In this document: piece by piece, positions 6,744 through 13,511 of the stretch
How the letters are laid out: every line of letters starts with the position of its first letter
How positions within the stretch are numbered: the stretch's first letter is position 1
DNA from: Porphyromonadaceae bacterium UBA7180
GTDB taxonomy: Bacteria; Bacteroidota; Bacteroidia; Bacteroidales; Muribaculaceae
Length of the DNA: 22,399 nt
NCBI GenBank assembly: GCA_002491165.1
Contig: DKVK01000031.1
Span: 47,846 to 70,244, forward strand
Reading direction: 5' to 3'
The notes under the pieces: model-generated
Databases searched by the model: none
What the model was told of the DNA's origin: nothing
The model's input: the letters and a program-made list of their open reading frames with translations, nothing else
Translations under genes and position numbers: made by a program

Positions 6744-8702
6744 ATAAACCGCTCGTACCGAAGAATACTGACCGCGTTGCTGGCTCTCCTCCTCATCCTT
6801 CCCTTGGCCGCCCAAAAACTGAAACCCTACGAATCCTCCGGAAAATATGGATTCGTAGACGAAACAGACAGAATCGTTATCCCGGCCCAATATGATAAGG
6901 TAAATTACTTTGAGAACGGACTTGCATTCATAATGAAGAACGGCAAATGTGGTTTCATCGACAAAACAGGCAAAGCCGTAATTCCCATTATTTACGATGA
7001 CATAATGAATTTGAAGGAAGGAGAATTTTTCTTTGAATATTTCAAAGACGGCTTGGCTATAGTCAAAAAAGACGGGAAATATGGTGCCGTGGACAGAACC
7101 GGCCAAATTATAATTCCTGCGCAATATGATTGGCTAAGCCCCTTTAAAAATGACATAACTACAATGGAACAAAACGGCAAATGGGGTGTTCTTGACCGAA
7201 ACGGTAAAATAATAATTCCCTGCCTTTATGACAGTGGGCTTCGGTTCACAGAGAATATGGCCAGTGCTTTGCTGAATGACAAATATGGATTTATCGACAA
7301 GAAAGGTCGGATGATAATCCCCGCTACCTTTGAATATGCGAGCGTTTTCGCTGAAGGTTTAGCCTTGGTAAGGCAAAACGATAAATACGGTTTTATCGAC
7401 ACTACCGGAAAGTTGGTTATCCCCGCGCAGTTCGACGACATAACAGATTTCACGTTATATGGGTGTTCATCTTATTTCCCTGAAGATATGGCTGAGGTGA
7501 AGCAAAACGGCAAATGGGGATTCATAGATAGAAAGGGTAATGTGGTAATTACACCACAGTTTGATTCGACAGATAAATTTTCCGGTGGCATAGCCTGTGT
7601 GAGCCTCAACGGCAAACAGGGTTTAATAAACAAAACCGGAAAATTTGTCATTCCTGCTGAATATGATATGATTGAAGTTACTTCGGAAGATTTGGTATCT
7701 TTCAAAAAAGATGGTAAATACGGTTATATGGACAAAACCGGCAATATCCTAATTCCAGCAAGATTTGAGCAATGCTACGGTTTTAACGAAGGTATGGCTG
7801 CTGTCGAAGTGAATGGTAAATGGGGATTCATAGACATTAAAGGTGAGCTGACTATCCCCGCACAATATACCTGTGTAGTGCCGTTTTCCGAAGGTTTGGC
7901 AGCCGTGGAAATAGACGACAAGTGGGGAGCAATAGACCAAGCCGGCAATCTGGTGATCCCTGCCGGATTTGATGATGCATTCTTTTTCGACAAGGGGCTA
8001 GCTTTCGTGGAGCAGGAGGACAACATTTACAGCAGATGGTTCTTCATCGACAAACAGGGGCGCCGACATTTTACCGAAGCCGAGGGAAGGGAATTTCTGG
8101 CCCAAGAGGCAATGCAAGCTACTACGCCACGCAGCGGAGGGAAAGCGGAAACAGTTCAATCCGCTCCCGACGCAGGTTATGCCGACCGTGTGGTGGACGT
8201 TGACAGCGGAATCCCGCAGGCCAAGGGCGCAAATTTCGGCACATACGCCGTAGTTATCGCCAACGAGAATTACCGCAGCGTCGCAGATGTCGGCAACGCT
8301 GCGAACGACGGCAACGTGCTGCATCAATATCTCACCAAGACACTCGGAATACCCGAAAACAACATCATTTACTGCGAAAACGCTTCCGCGGCGATGATGG
8401 ACGAAGCGCTCAGCACGCTTGAAACGAAGACCCGCTCAGCCGCAGCCTTGGGGAAAGCTTTCAATGTAATCTTCTATTATTCGGGCCACGGCGTGCCGGC
8501 AGAAGGGACCTCCGACGCCTTTCTGCTGCCGGTGGACGTCTCCCCCCAAGAACCTGAAGCGGTACGGCTTCTCGCTCGACGAACTGTACCGCCGCCTCGG
8601 GGCACTGGAGGCGCAATGCGTCACCGTGCTCCTCGATGCCTGCTTCTCCGGCGCGGGGCGCACCGGCGCGATGCTGGCCGATGTGAAAGGGGTGGCGCTT
8701 GA
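6744..8702 (+). CDS. WG-repeat protein fused to the N-terminal half of a caspase-like (C14) domain; frame lost in a C-run
   Basis: After a signal peptide (NRSYRRILTALLALLLILPL, then AAQ) come about twelve WG/KWG-type repeats of 30-45 residues. Each has a K(Y/W)GFID core and an (V/I)IPAxYD strand, for example KYGFIDKKGRMIIPATFEYA. From about 8220 a caspase-like fold starts (GTYAVVIANENYRSV) and reaches the catalytic His in FYYSGHGVPAEGTSDAFLLP. At the six-C run 8542-8547 the frame shifts, and the last 52 residues to 8702 are out-of-frame. The true continuation is the next entry. The start is unclear: in frame there is TTG at 6711, inside the -7 box, or ATA at 6744, exactly where Met is expected for a normal signal peptide. 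WG repeats are widespread beta-rich binding modules of unknown ligand. The protein is probably exported. Confidence 0.75.
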   Translation: MNRSYRRILTALLALLLILPLAAQKLKPYESSGKYGFVDETDRIVIPAQYDKVNYFENGLAFIMKNGKCGFIDKTGKAVIPIIYDDIMNLKEGEFFFEYFKDGLAIVKKDGKYGAVDRTGQIIIPAQYDWLSPFKNDITTMEQNGKWGVLDRNGKIIIPCLYDSGLRFTENMASALLNDKYGFIDKKGRMIIPATFEYASVFAEGLALVRQNDKYGFIDTTGKLVIPAQFDDITDFTLYGCSSYFPEDMAEVKQNGKWGFIDRKGNVVITPQFDSTDKFSGGIACVSLNGKQGLINKTGKFVIPAEYDMIEVTSEDLVSFKKDGKYGYMDKTGNILIPARFEQCYGFNEGMAAVEVNGKWGFIDIKGELTIPAQYTCVVPFSEGLAAVEIDDKWGAIDQAGNLVIPAGFDDAFFFDKGLAFVEQEDNIYSRWFFIDKQGRRHFTEAEGREFLAQEAMQATTPRSGGKAETVQSAPDAGYADRVVDVDSGIPQAKGANFGTYAVVIANENYRSVADVGNAANDGNVLHQYLTKTLGIPENNIIYCENASAAMMDEALSTLETKTRSAAALGKAFNVIFYYSGHGVPAEGTSDAFLLPVDVSPQEPEAVRLLARRTVPPPRGTGGAMRHRAPRCLLLRRGAHRRDAGRCERGGA

Positions 8703-8988
8703 ACCAAAGAAAGCCGCTCCCACGGGCAATATGGTGGTGCTCCCGGCCTGCTCGGGCAGCCAGACGGCACATATATTCAAAGAGGGGAAACACGGCCTGT
8801 TCACCTACTGGCTGCTGCGCAAACTGAAAGAGACGAAAGGGGAGGTGACCCTCGGCGAACTCCAGGAGCACCTGGCGCAATACGTGGACTACACGGCCAC
8901 GAACCGCCTGAACCTCTCCGGCCAGCAACCCACGCTGCAAGTCTCCCCGACCCTTTCCCGCAACTGGCGCGCCATCCCCCTCCGCTGA
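8548..8988 (+). CDS. C-terminal half of the caspase-like (C14) domain, +1 frame continuation
   Basis: From 8548 the +1 frame reads KNLKRYGFSLDELYRRLGAL, then VTVLLDACFSGAGRTG with the catalytic Cys motif DACFSG. LPACSGSQTAHIFKEGKHGL and FTYWLLRKLKE follow, a normal end for bacterial caspase-like proteins. The first ATG in this frame is at 8626, after the frameshift, and no ribosome binding site is visible there. It is therefore best read as the rest of the upstream gene rather than a separate gene. With one C fewer in the run 8542-8547 the join would be VDVSPKNLKRYG, restoring one protein of about 748 residues with both His and Cys. As written, His and Cys are on different polypeptides and the peptidase should be inactive, unless slippage restores the frame. 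Confidence 0.8.
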   Translation, partial: KNLKRYGFSLDELYRRLGALEAQCVTVLLDACFSGAGRTGAMLADVKGVALEPKKAAPTGNMVVLPACSGSQTAHIFKEGKHGLFTYWLLRKLKETKGEVTLGELQEHLAQYVDYTATNRLNLSGQQPTLQVSPTLSRNWRAIPLR

Positions 8989-9001
8989 TTCCCCCCAATG
9001 C

Positions 9002-9027
9002 AAAACCCGCCAATATTGGCAGTTTTT
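9002..9027 (+). terminator. Likely terminator after the WG/caspase gene
   Basis: AAAAC, then GCCAATATTGGC (a perfect 12-base palindrome at 9009-9020), then AGTTTTT. The stem is short (GCCA-ATAT-TGGC, extended by AAAAC/GTTTT) but sits 14 bases after the stop codon and has a T-run. Confidence 0.6.
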
Positions 9028-9104
9028 GTAAATGCCGCCTCCTCCCCATCCAACCCGTCCGCTTTAGTCCTGTGGCCCTAAGCCGTGTCTTGCAAGCCGG
9101 TCAT

Positions 9105-9152
9105 AAAAAAAAGGAAACGGCGGCGGGAAGCCGAGTCTTCCTGCCGCCGTTT
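9105..9152 (-). terminator. Terminator of the minus-strand secreted adhesin-like gene
   Basis: On the minus strand the 16-base arm at 9137-9152 pairs with the arm at 9115-9130 around a 6-base loop, with one mismatch, and is followed by an eight-base T-run (plus-strand A-run at 9105-9112). It lies about 40 bases past the stop codon at 9191. Confidence 0.85.
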
Positions 9153-9190
9153 GGGGGGCTATTTACGGTTTTGACGCTCTGATGAGCCGT

Positions 9191-11245
9191 TTATTTCACT
9201 ATTACCTTGCGGGGAGCGTCGTTTACGGTGACCACGTAGACACCGGGGGTTAGATGCACGCTTAGCGGCGCGGCGGTGGCGGTGTTGTAGAGCGTGCGGC
9301 CGTCGGCGGTGTAGACCGCTATGCGGGCGAGGCCGGAGGGCGTTACGGTAAGGTCGCGGCCGTTTACTGCTATCTGTGCGTCAGCCAGGATACTTGCCAC
9401 CGAGGTAAGTCCCTGGTTGGTGACGTGCAGGTTGTCGAGGTAGAGGGCGAGGTTGCTCGTGGGATCATCGGAATTGGCGTGGAAGCCGATATGGTAATTG
9501 CCGCTTACGGGCACGGTGAATGTGTAGTTCAGCGTCTGCCAGTCATTGTCGGTGTCTACCGGGAAGGAGTCGGCTATCACCTGCGTCATGGCCTGCGATT
9601 CGGGAGCCGTGCCGAGGCAGACACGCATGTTCTCCTTGGCCAGAGAACGCGTGTCGAACGCCACATTGTACTGATAGCCGGCTTCAAGCGCCATGTAAGG
9701 GGTTATGAGCCAGTCGTCCTTGACCGTATCGTTGTTGTAGATGCGATAGTAGCCGAAGTCATACTGCCATTCCCAACTGTGGCCGGGATCGTCGCGCATC
9801 TCTATGGTGAAGGCATCGTCGTAGGAGGTGAAATCCTCGCTGTAGGGAATGCCGAGCGGCTCGCCGACCATCACCTTGTTGGAGGGCATCGGGAGGCCGT
9901 AAATCTCGTCGGTAATATAAGGCGTCACCGTATAGAAGAGCTTGGCGGGACGTTCGGAAGCGAAGGTGTCGGCGAAGGGCGAGACAGCATCGGCGCTGAC
10001 CACGGCGTCATCGGCCATGCGTACAACCTTATACTTGACTTCCGAGGGATTGAAGTAACCGCCGTTCACGCCCTCGGCCGGGGCTTCCCAGGTGAGGGTA
10101 ACGTTGCCGGATGCATCAACGGCAAGATGTATGTCGGTAGCATAACCGGGGGTATCTTTGCCTATAAAGACGCCTTTGAGTTCGGCGGAATCACCTTCGC
10201 CGTCGCTGTTGCTGCAAACCACCTTTATGTCATGTTTGCCGTTGGTAGCCGAGCAGGCCACGGATTGCTGCGTTCCGGCCGCCCCGCTGCCGGTGCCGAC
10301 CGGGATGCCGTCGATGAAGACCTCATAATCGAGGTTGCCGGTGAGCGCGGCGCCGTCGTGGCGCACTGTGGGGAGGGTGAAGGTGACGTTACCGGAGAGG
10401 GCTCCTCCGGGGAAATCCACCGTGAGCGCGGTGGCGGGACCGGGGCAACCGGGAAGTACCACCGTGCCGTCTATCCACAGCGAGGCGAAGAGTTCGCCGT
10501 CGGGCATATCCTTGATTTTAGCTGCTCGGCCGGTGGTGACGTCCACACTGTAAAGGGCGCCGTTCCCTCCGGCATAAGCCGCCCAGTAAAGCGTGCGGCC
10601 GTCGGGCGACATACAGGCCGCCTGGCTGTATTCGTCCGGGCTCACCCCGGTGGAACCTATGTAGGTCATATCCCCGTTAGCCGGGTTTATGCCGTAAAGG
10701 TATCCCGTGGTGGTCACGGCGTAGAGGTTGCCCGTATTATCGAAAGCCATCACGAGCACCTCGGTATCAAGGTCAGCTATTTTGGAGCGCGAGCGGTCCG
10801 AAAGGTCGAGCGTGCCGAACTGCATGCCGTAATTGGAGCCGGCATAAGCCACATATATCTTGCCGTCGGCTGGATTATATGCCGGGACCTGACCTTCCGA
10901 CATGAAATAGGAGCTGGCCGCGGCGCGGGTTATGAGTGTGTAATTGTCGGCGGCGTCATAGACATACATATAGTAGTCGTCGCCATAGTCGCCCGGCGTC
11001 ACGGAAAAGGCATAGTAGCGGTCGCCGGTTTTCACGCCTCCGGCCGTGGGGTCGGACAGCAGTTCTTTCACCTGTGTCATGGAGGAGTTGCCGGAGGTGG
11101 TGTCAAAGCGGAAAATGCCGAAGGTCTGCGAATCGCTCACGGAGTAGGAGCGCTGGCCGCAGAGGTAATAATCGGTGGCCGAAGCCGGTTGCAGCGCCGC
11201 GCCCATAGCAAGAATGCCAAGTAAGGGTTTAAGGAATCTTTTCAT
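9191..11245 (-). CDS. Secreted multidomain protein: propeller-like region, Fn3, cleaved-adhesin/choice-of-anchor J domain, type IX-like tail
   Basis: A 684-residue exported protein. Residues 1-23 (MKRFLKPLLGILAMGAALQP, then ASA) are a signal peptide. Residues about 25-270 contain short repeated motifs (YYAFSVTPGDYGDDYYMYVY, LDLSDRSRSKIADL, MAFDNTGNLYAVTTTGYLYG, MSPDGRTLYWAAY), suggesting a beta-propeller. A Fn3-like segment includes VTLTWEAPAEGVNGGYF. IPYSEDFTSYDDAF, DDWLITPYMALEAGYQYNV and YHIGFHANSDDPTSNLALY, then LDNLHV, form a cleaved-adhesin or choice-of-anchor J domain. The last 60 residues (VAVYTADGRTLY-like, PGVYVVTVNDAPRKVIVK) resemble a type A sorting domain of the type IX secretion system. 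The likely role is cell-surface binding to protein or glycan, but no substrate can be named. It has its own promoter at 11278-11308 and a strong terminator. Confidence 0.8.
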   Translation of the reverse strand: MKRFLKPLLGILAMGAALQPASATDYYLCGQRSYSVSDSQTFGIFRFDTTSGNSSMTQVKELLSDPTAGGVKTGDRYYAFSVTPGDYGDDYYMYVYDAADNYTLITRAAASSYFMSEGQVPAYNPADGKIYVAYAGSNYGMQFGTLDLSDRSRSKIADLDTEVLVMAFDNTGNLYAVTTTGYLYGINPANGDMTYIGSTGVSPDEYSQAACMSPDGRTLYWAAYAGGNGALYSVDVTTGRAAKIKDMPDGELFASLWIDGTVVLPGCPGPATALTVDFPGGALSGNVTFTLPTVRHDGAALTGNLDYEVFIDGIPVGTGSGAAGTQQSVACSATNGKHDIKVVCSNSDGEGDSAELKGVFIGKDTPGYATDIHLAVDASGNVTLTWEAPAEGVNGGYFNPSEVKYKVVRMADDAVVSADAVSPFADTFASERPAKLFYTVTPYITDEIYGLPMPSNKVMVGEPLGIPYSEDFTSYDDAFTIEMRDDPGHSWEWQYDFGYYRIYNNDTVKDDWLITPYMALEAGYQYNVAFDTRSLAKENMRVCLGTAPESQAMTQVIADSFPVDTDNDWQTLNYTFTVPVSGNYHIGFHANSDDPTSNLALYLDNLHVTNQGLTSVASILADAQIAVNGRDLTVTPSGLARIAVYTADGRTLYNTATAAPLSVHLTPGVYVVTVNDAPRKVIVK

Positions 11246-11277
11246 AAGTGGAATTACAAGGTTAAAACTTTATACTG

Positions 11278-11308
11278 CAAATTTACTCAGATTATCTGAA
11301 TTACACAA
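11278..11308 (-). promoter_or_regulatory. Promoter of the adhesin-like gene with an internal perfect dyad
   Basis: On the minus strand, TTG at 11308-11306 and TAAATTTG at 11285-11278 (a perfect TAnnTTTG) are 20 bases apart. The ATG at 11245 lies about 25-30 bases downstream of the expected start. Between the two boxes lies the perfect dyad TCAGAT-T-ATCTGA at 11287-11299, well placed for a repressor or other DNA-binding protein; that role is inferred. Confidence 0.65.
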
Positions 11309-11577
11309 ACTTTCAGCGGGAAATCGGACGTAACGTTAAAAACGGCTAAGGAGTAAACTTTCAGTCCCTGAAATCAGTTATTTTTATAAATGCGTCTCAT
11401 TCTGGTTTATCAATTGAGTTGTGGAGATTTTTCAGAATATATGGGACGCATTTTTTCTTTGAAAGTAGATAAAATCAAGAGTCCGCACACAGTGTGCGGC
11501 ATATAAGGTAAAAAAAGGATGAAAGCTATGCAGATACGCTAAGTATTGGCAAAAACACCTTTTCATAACCTTGATGT
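11309..11577. other. Gene-free, dyad-rich intergenic region
   Basis: No convincing coding frame was found. Three inverted repeats are visible. TTTCAG-TCC-CTGAAA lies at 11359-11373. A long imperfect hairpin at 11388-11456 has arms AAATGCGTC and GACGCATTT, with ATTCTG/CAGAAT inside, and is followed on the plus strand by six T. A perfect 17-bp dyad, CCGCACAC-A-GTGTGCGG, lies at 11483-11499. After it comes an A-rich stretch that can pair loosely with CACCTTTT near 11556. Together with the plus-strand terminator that follows, a small plus-strand RNA is possible, but I recognise no known RNA family and no clear promoter. Confidence 0.4.
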
Positions 11578-11624
11578 GGAGTAGAGAGCTTCCCTTCCCG
11601 GGGAAGTTGTCTACTCCTTTTTTT
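11578..11624 (+). terminator. Plus-strand intrinsic terminator without an upstream gene
   Basis: GGAGTAGA (11578-11585) pairs with TCTACTCC (11610-11617); an inner stem TTCCC/GGGAA supports it; seven T follow at 11618-11624. On the minus strand there is no T-run, so it does not serve the 4Fe-4S gene ending at 11646. No plus-strand gene lies upstream. Confidence 0.7.
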
Positions 11625-11645
11625 ATGGACCGGCGTACCTTGCGC

Positions 11646-12254
11646 TTACTCGGCCTGTTTGAGCAGAGGCCTCATTTCAGGGACTTTAAGGGGGCAACCT
11701 GCGGTGCAACGCCCGCATTTGATACAATCAGGATGAATGAAACCCTCAGCGTTATTTCTGCTCTCGTATGGTTTGAGCTGCATGGGACATACCGCGGAAC
11801 ATAGTTTGCACTTAGTGGTGCAATTTTCGCCGACATAAATGCGTCGATAGCCGTCCGGGAGCTTGCCGCTGCGCGGTGTGACCCACGCTGAGAGTGTTCC
11901 CATCGGACAGAAAGAACACCATGTACGCGGAGCGTAAATAAAGGACAAAGTCACCCCTATAACCGTTGTTATCAGAATAATGGTCCAAAATACACGTCCC
12001 ATAGCAGCCCAGTCGCCCCATGCGAGATACATCTGCACGCCGAACATAGTGAAGATAAACATCACCATGAAGATACGGAATCCTTTGGAGCGCACAAATG
12101 CCGGTATAGGTTTATGCGGCGAGTATTTGGCTAATAACCGGTCATAAAAATTCCCGCGGGGACAGGCATTCCCGCACCACCAGCGCCCTTTACGAACGGC
12201 AAATGCCCCATGAAGGCAATGGAACAATCTGAATGACCAGGGCCATAGGTCCAA
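11646..12254 (-). CDS. 4Fe-4S membrane ferredoxin-like protein (NapH/CcoG-like family), 5' end damaged
   Basis: A 202-residue protein with four cysteine groups: RWWCGNACPRGNFYDRLL, APRTWCSFCPMGTLSAW, CTTKCKLCSAVCPM and CIKCGRCTAGCPL. The last two are classic ferredoxin-type 4Fe-4S motifs. Two membrane segments (FMVMFIFTMFGVQMYLAW and VFWTIILITTVIGVTLSFIY) lie between them. Family members pass electrons in the inner membrane; the partner is unknown. Related proteins normally have a further N-terminal membrane segment. Here the frame opens with a TTG at 12254 inside the T-run of the ychF terminator, with a TGA two codons upstream. Another frame reads GPMALVIQIVP just there, suggesting the original N-terminus was lost or broken by one or two single-base changes. 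Hence it is probably a truncated or decaying gene, although the rest is intact. Confidence 0.65.
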   Translation of the reverse strand: MDLWPWSFRLFHCLHGAFAVRKGRWWCGNACPRGNFYDRLLAKYSPHKPIPAFVRSKGFRIFMVMFIFTMFGVQMYLAWGDWAAMGRVFWTIILITTVIGVTLSFIYAPRTWCSFCPMGTLSAWVTPRSGKLPDGYRRIYVGENCTTKCKLCSAVCPMQLKPYESRNNAEGFIHPDCIKCGRCTAGCPLKVPEMRPLLKQAE

Positions 12255-12296
12255 AAATCAGCACGTGTCGGGATGACGTCATTCCCGACACGTGCT
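12252..12296 (-). terminator. Terminator of ychF
   Basis: On the minus strand AGCACGTGTCGGGA at the 12296-12283 side pairs perfectly with its partner at 12273-12260 around TGACGTCA-like bases, followed by GATTTTTG. It begins 23 bases past the ychF stop. The TTG used by the 4Fe-4S frame lies at the end of its T-run. Confidence 0.85.
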
Positions 12297-12318
12297 TTAT
12301 ATCACCTGTTTTTATTTC

Positions 12319-13422
12319 TCAGACGTTGAAGCGGAAGTGCATTATGTCGCCGTCCTGCACCACATATTCCTTGCCTTCCACGTTCATCTTTCCGGCTTCC
12401 TTGACGGCGGTTTCGGAGCCGAGCGTCACGAAGTCGTCATACTTTATGACCTCGGCGCGGATGAAACCTTTCTCGAAGTCGGTGTGTATGATGCCGGCGG
12501 CCTGCGGTGCCTTGGTGCCTTCGAGGAAGGTCCAGGCGCGCACCTCGTCGGGTCCGGCGGTGAAGTATGTCTTGAGGCCGAGCAGGGCGTATGCGGCGCG
12601 TATGAGGCGCGAAACGCCGCTCTCTTCGAGTCCCATCTCCCGGAGGAACTCCTGACGCTCCTCGAAGGTGTCGAGTTCGGCTATCTCGCTCTCGGTCTTT
12701 GCGGCCACGACGAGCACCGAGGCGTCCTCCCCTTCGATGGCCTTGCGCACCGCCTCAACGTAGGCGTTGCCGCTGACGGCCGATGCGTCGTCGACGTTGC
12801 AGACGTACATCACAGGCTTGTTGGTGAGCAGGAAGAGGTCGCGGGCGAAGCGCTGCTCGTCCTGCGTCTCGAACGTCACGGAGCGCGCGGGCTTTCCGGC
12901 TTCGAGCGCTTCCTTGTATGCCTGGAGCACGGCGGCCTGGAGTTTGGCGGTCTTGTCGCCGCCGGTCTGCGCGGCCTTCAGCGTCTTGGCGAGGCGCGAA
13001 TCCACGGTCTCGAGGTCCTTCAGCTGCAGCTCGTAGTTGATGATTTCCATGTCGCGCACGGGGTCCACGGTTGCGTCGACGTGCGTTATGTTGTCATCGT
13101 CGAAGCAGCGCAGCACGTGCAGGATGGCGTCCGTCTCGCGGATGTTGGCCAGGAACTTGTTGCCGAGTCCCTCACCCTTGGAGGCGCCTTTCACCAGCCC
13201 GGCGATGTCCACTATCTCCACCGTGGCGGGGACGGTGCTTCGCGGGTTGCACATCTCCACGAGGCGGTTGAGCCGCCCGTCGGGAACGGTGATTACACCC
13301 ACATTGGGCTCTATGGTGCAGAAAGGGAAGTTAGCCGATTGGGCTTTTGCGTTGCTAAGGCAGTTGAAGAGGGTAGATTTCCCCACGTTGGGGAGTCCCA
13401 CGATGCCGCATTTGAGTGCCAT
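12319..13422 (-). CDS. ychF: YchF/OLA1-type redox-regulated P-loop NTPase
   Basis: A 367-residue Obg-family NTPase of normal length. The P-loop GLPNVGKST is at residues 9-17, the G2 region FPFCTIEPNVGVI follows, and the switch II motif DIAGLVKGASKGEGLGNKF has Leu where Ras-type enzymes have the catalytic Gln, typical of the HAS group. The base-recognition motif is CNVDD instead of NKxD; YchF/OLA1 members prefer ATP over GTP. The C-terminal TGS domain includes KTYFTAGPDEVRAW, GIIHTDFEKGFIRAEVI and VQDGDIMHFRFNV. YchF binds ribosomes and is linked to stress and translation control. It starts 89 bases after the GH13 gene, whose terminator lies in the gap; TACTTTTTG just upstream of the ATG resembles a -7 box but would leave almost no leader. 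Confidence 0.95.
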   Translation of the reverse strand: MALKCGIVGLPNVGKSTLFNCLSNAKAQSANFPFCTIEPNVGVITVPDGRLNRLVEMCNPRSTVPATVEIVDIAGLVKGASKGEGLGNKFLANIRETDAILHVLRCFDDDNITHVDATVDPVRDMEIINYELQLKDLETVDSRLAKTLKAAQTGGDKTAKLQAAVLQAYKEALEAGKPARSVTFETQDEQRFARDLFLLTNKPVMYVCNVDDASAVSGNAYVEAVRKAIEGEDASVLVVAAKTESEIAELDTFEERQEFLREMGLEESGVSRLIRAAYALLGLKTYFTAGPDEVRAWTFLEGTKAPQAAGIIHTDFEKGFIRAEVIKYDDFVTLGSETAVKEAGKMNVEGKEYVVQDGDIMHFRFNV

Positions 13423-13427
13423 AATTC

Positions 13428-13493
13428 AAAAAGTAAAAAGTTGGGAGAGGGCGGTGCCGACGCCGTTTCGGAGCAGCCGCGCCGCCCTCCCGC
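13428..13493 (-). terminator. Terminator of the GH13 gene
   Basis: On the minus strand GGGAGGGCGG pairs with CCGCCCTCTCCC, allowing a small bulge and a long GC-rich apical part, and is followed by AACTTTTTACTTTTTG. It lies in the 89-base gap before ychF. Confidence 0.75.
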
Positions 13494-13511
13494 GTATGGT
13501 TGTTGTCTTGT

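Noticed and set aside
8540..8560. Programmed ribosomal frameshifting in the C-run
   Set aside because: No stimulatory structure or slippery heptamer of a known type was evident; phase variation, decay or sequence error are simpler. Kept only as a possibility in the finding.
9425..11224. 599-codon open frame on the plus strand
   Set aside because: It is fully antisense to the secreted adhesin-like gene. The residues are a GC-codon shadow without domain or signal, and the minus-strand gene has promoter, signal peptide and terminator.
11571..11804. Plus-strand small protein starting in the terminator
   Set aside because: It would be coded by the terminator hairpin and T-run and then be antisense to the 4Fe-4S gene.
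12260..12296. Long palindrome as a possible protein-binding or parS-like site
   Set aside because: Position just after ychF and the following T-run on the minus strand explain it as a terminator.
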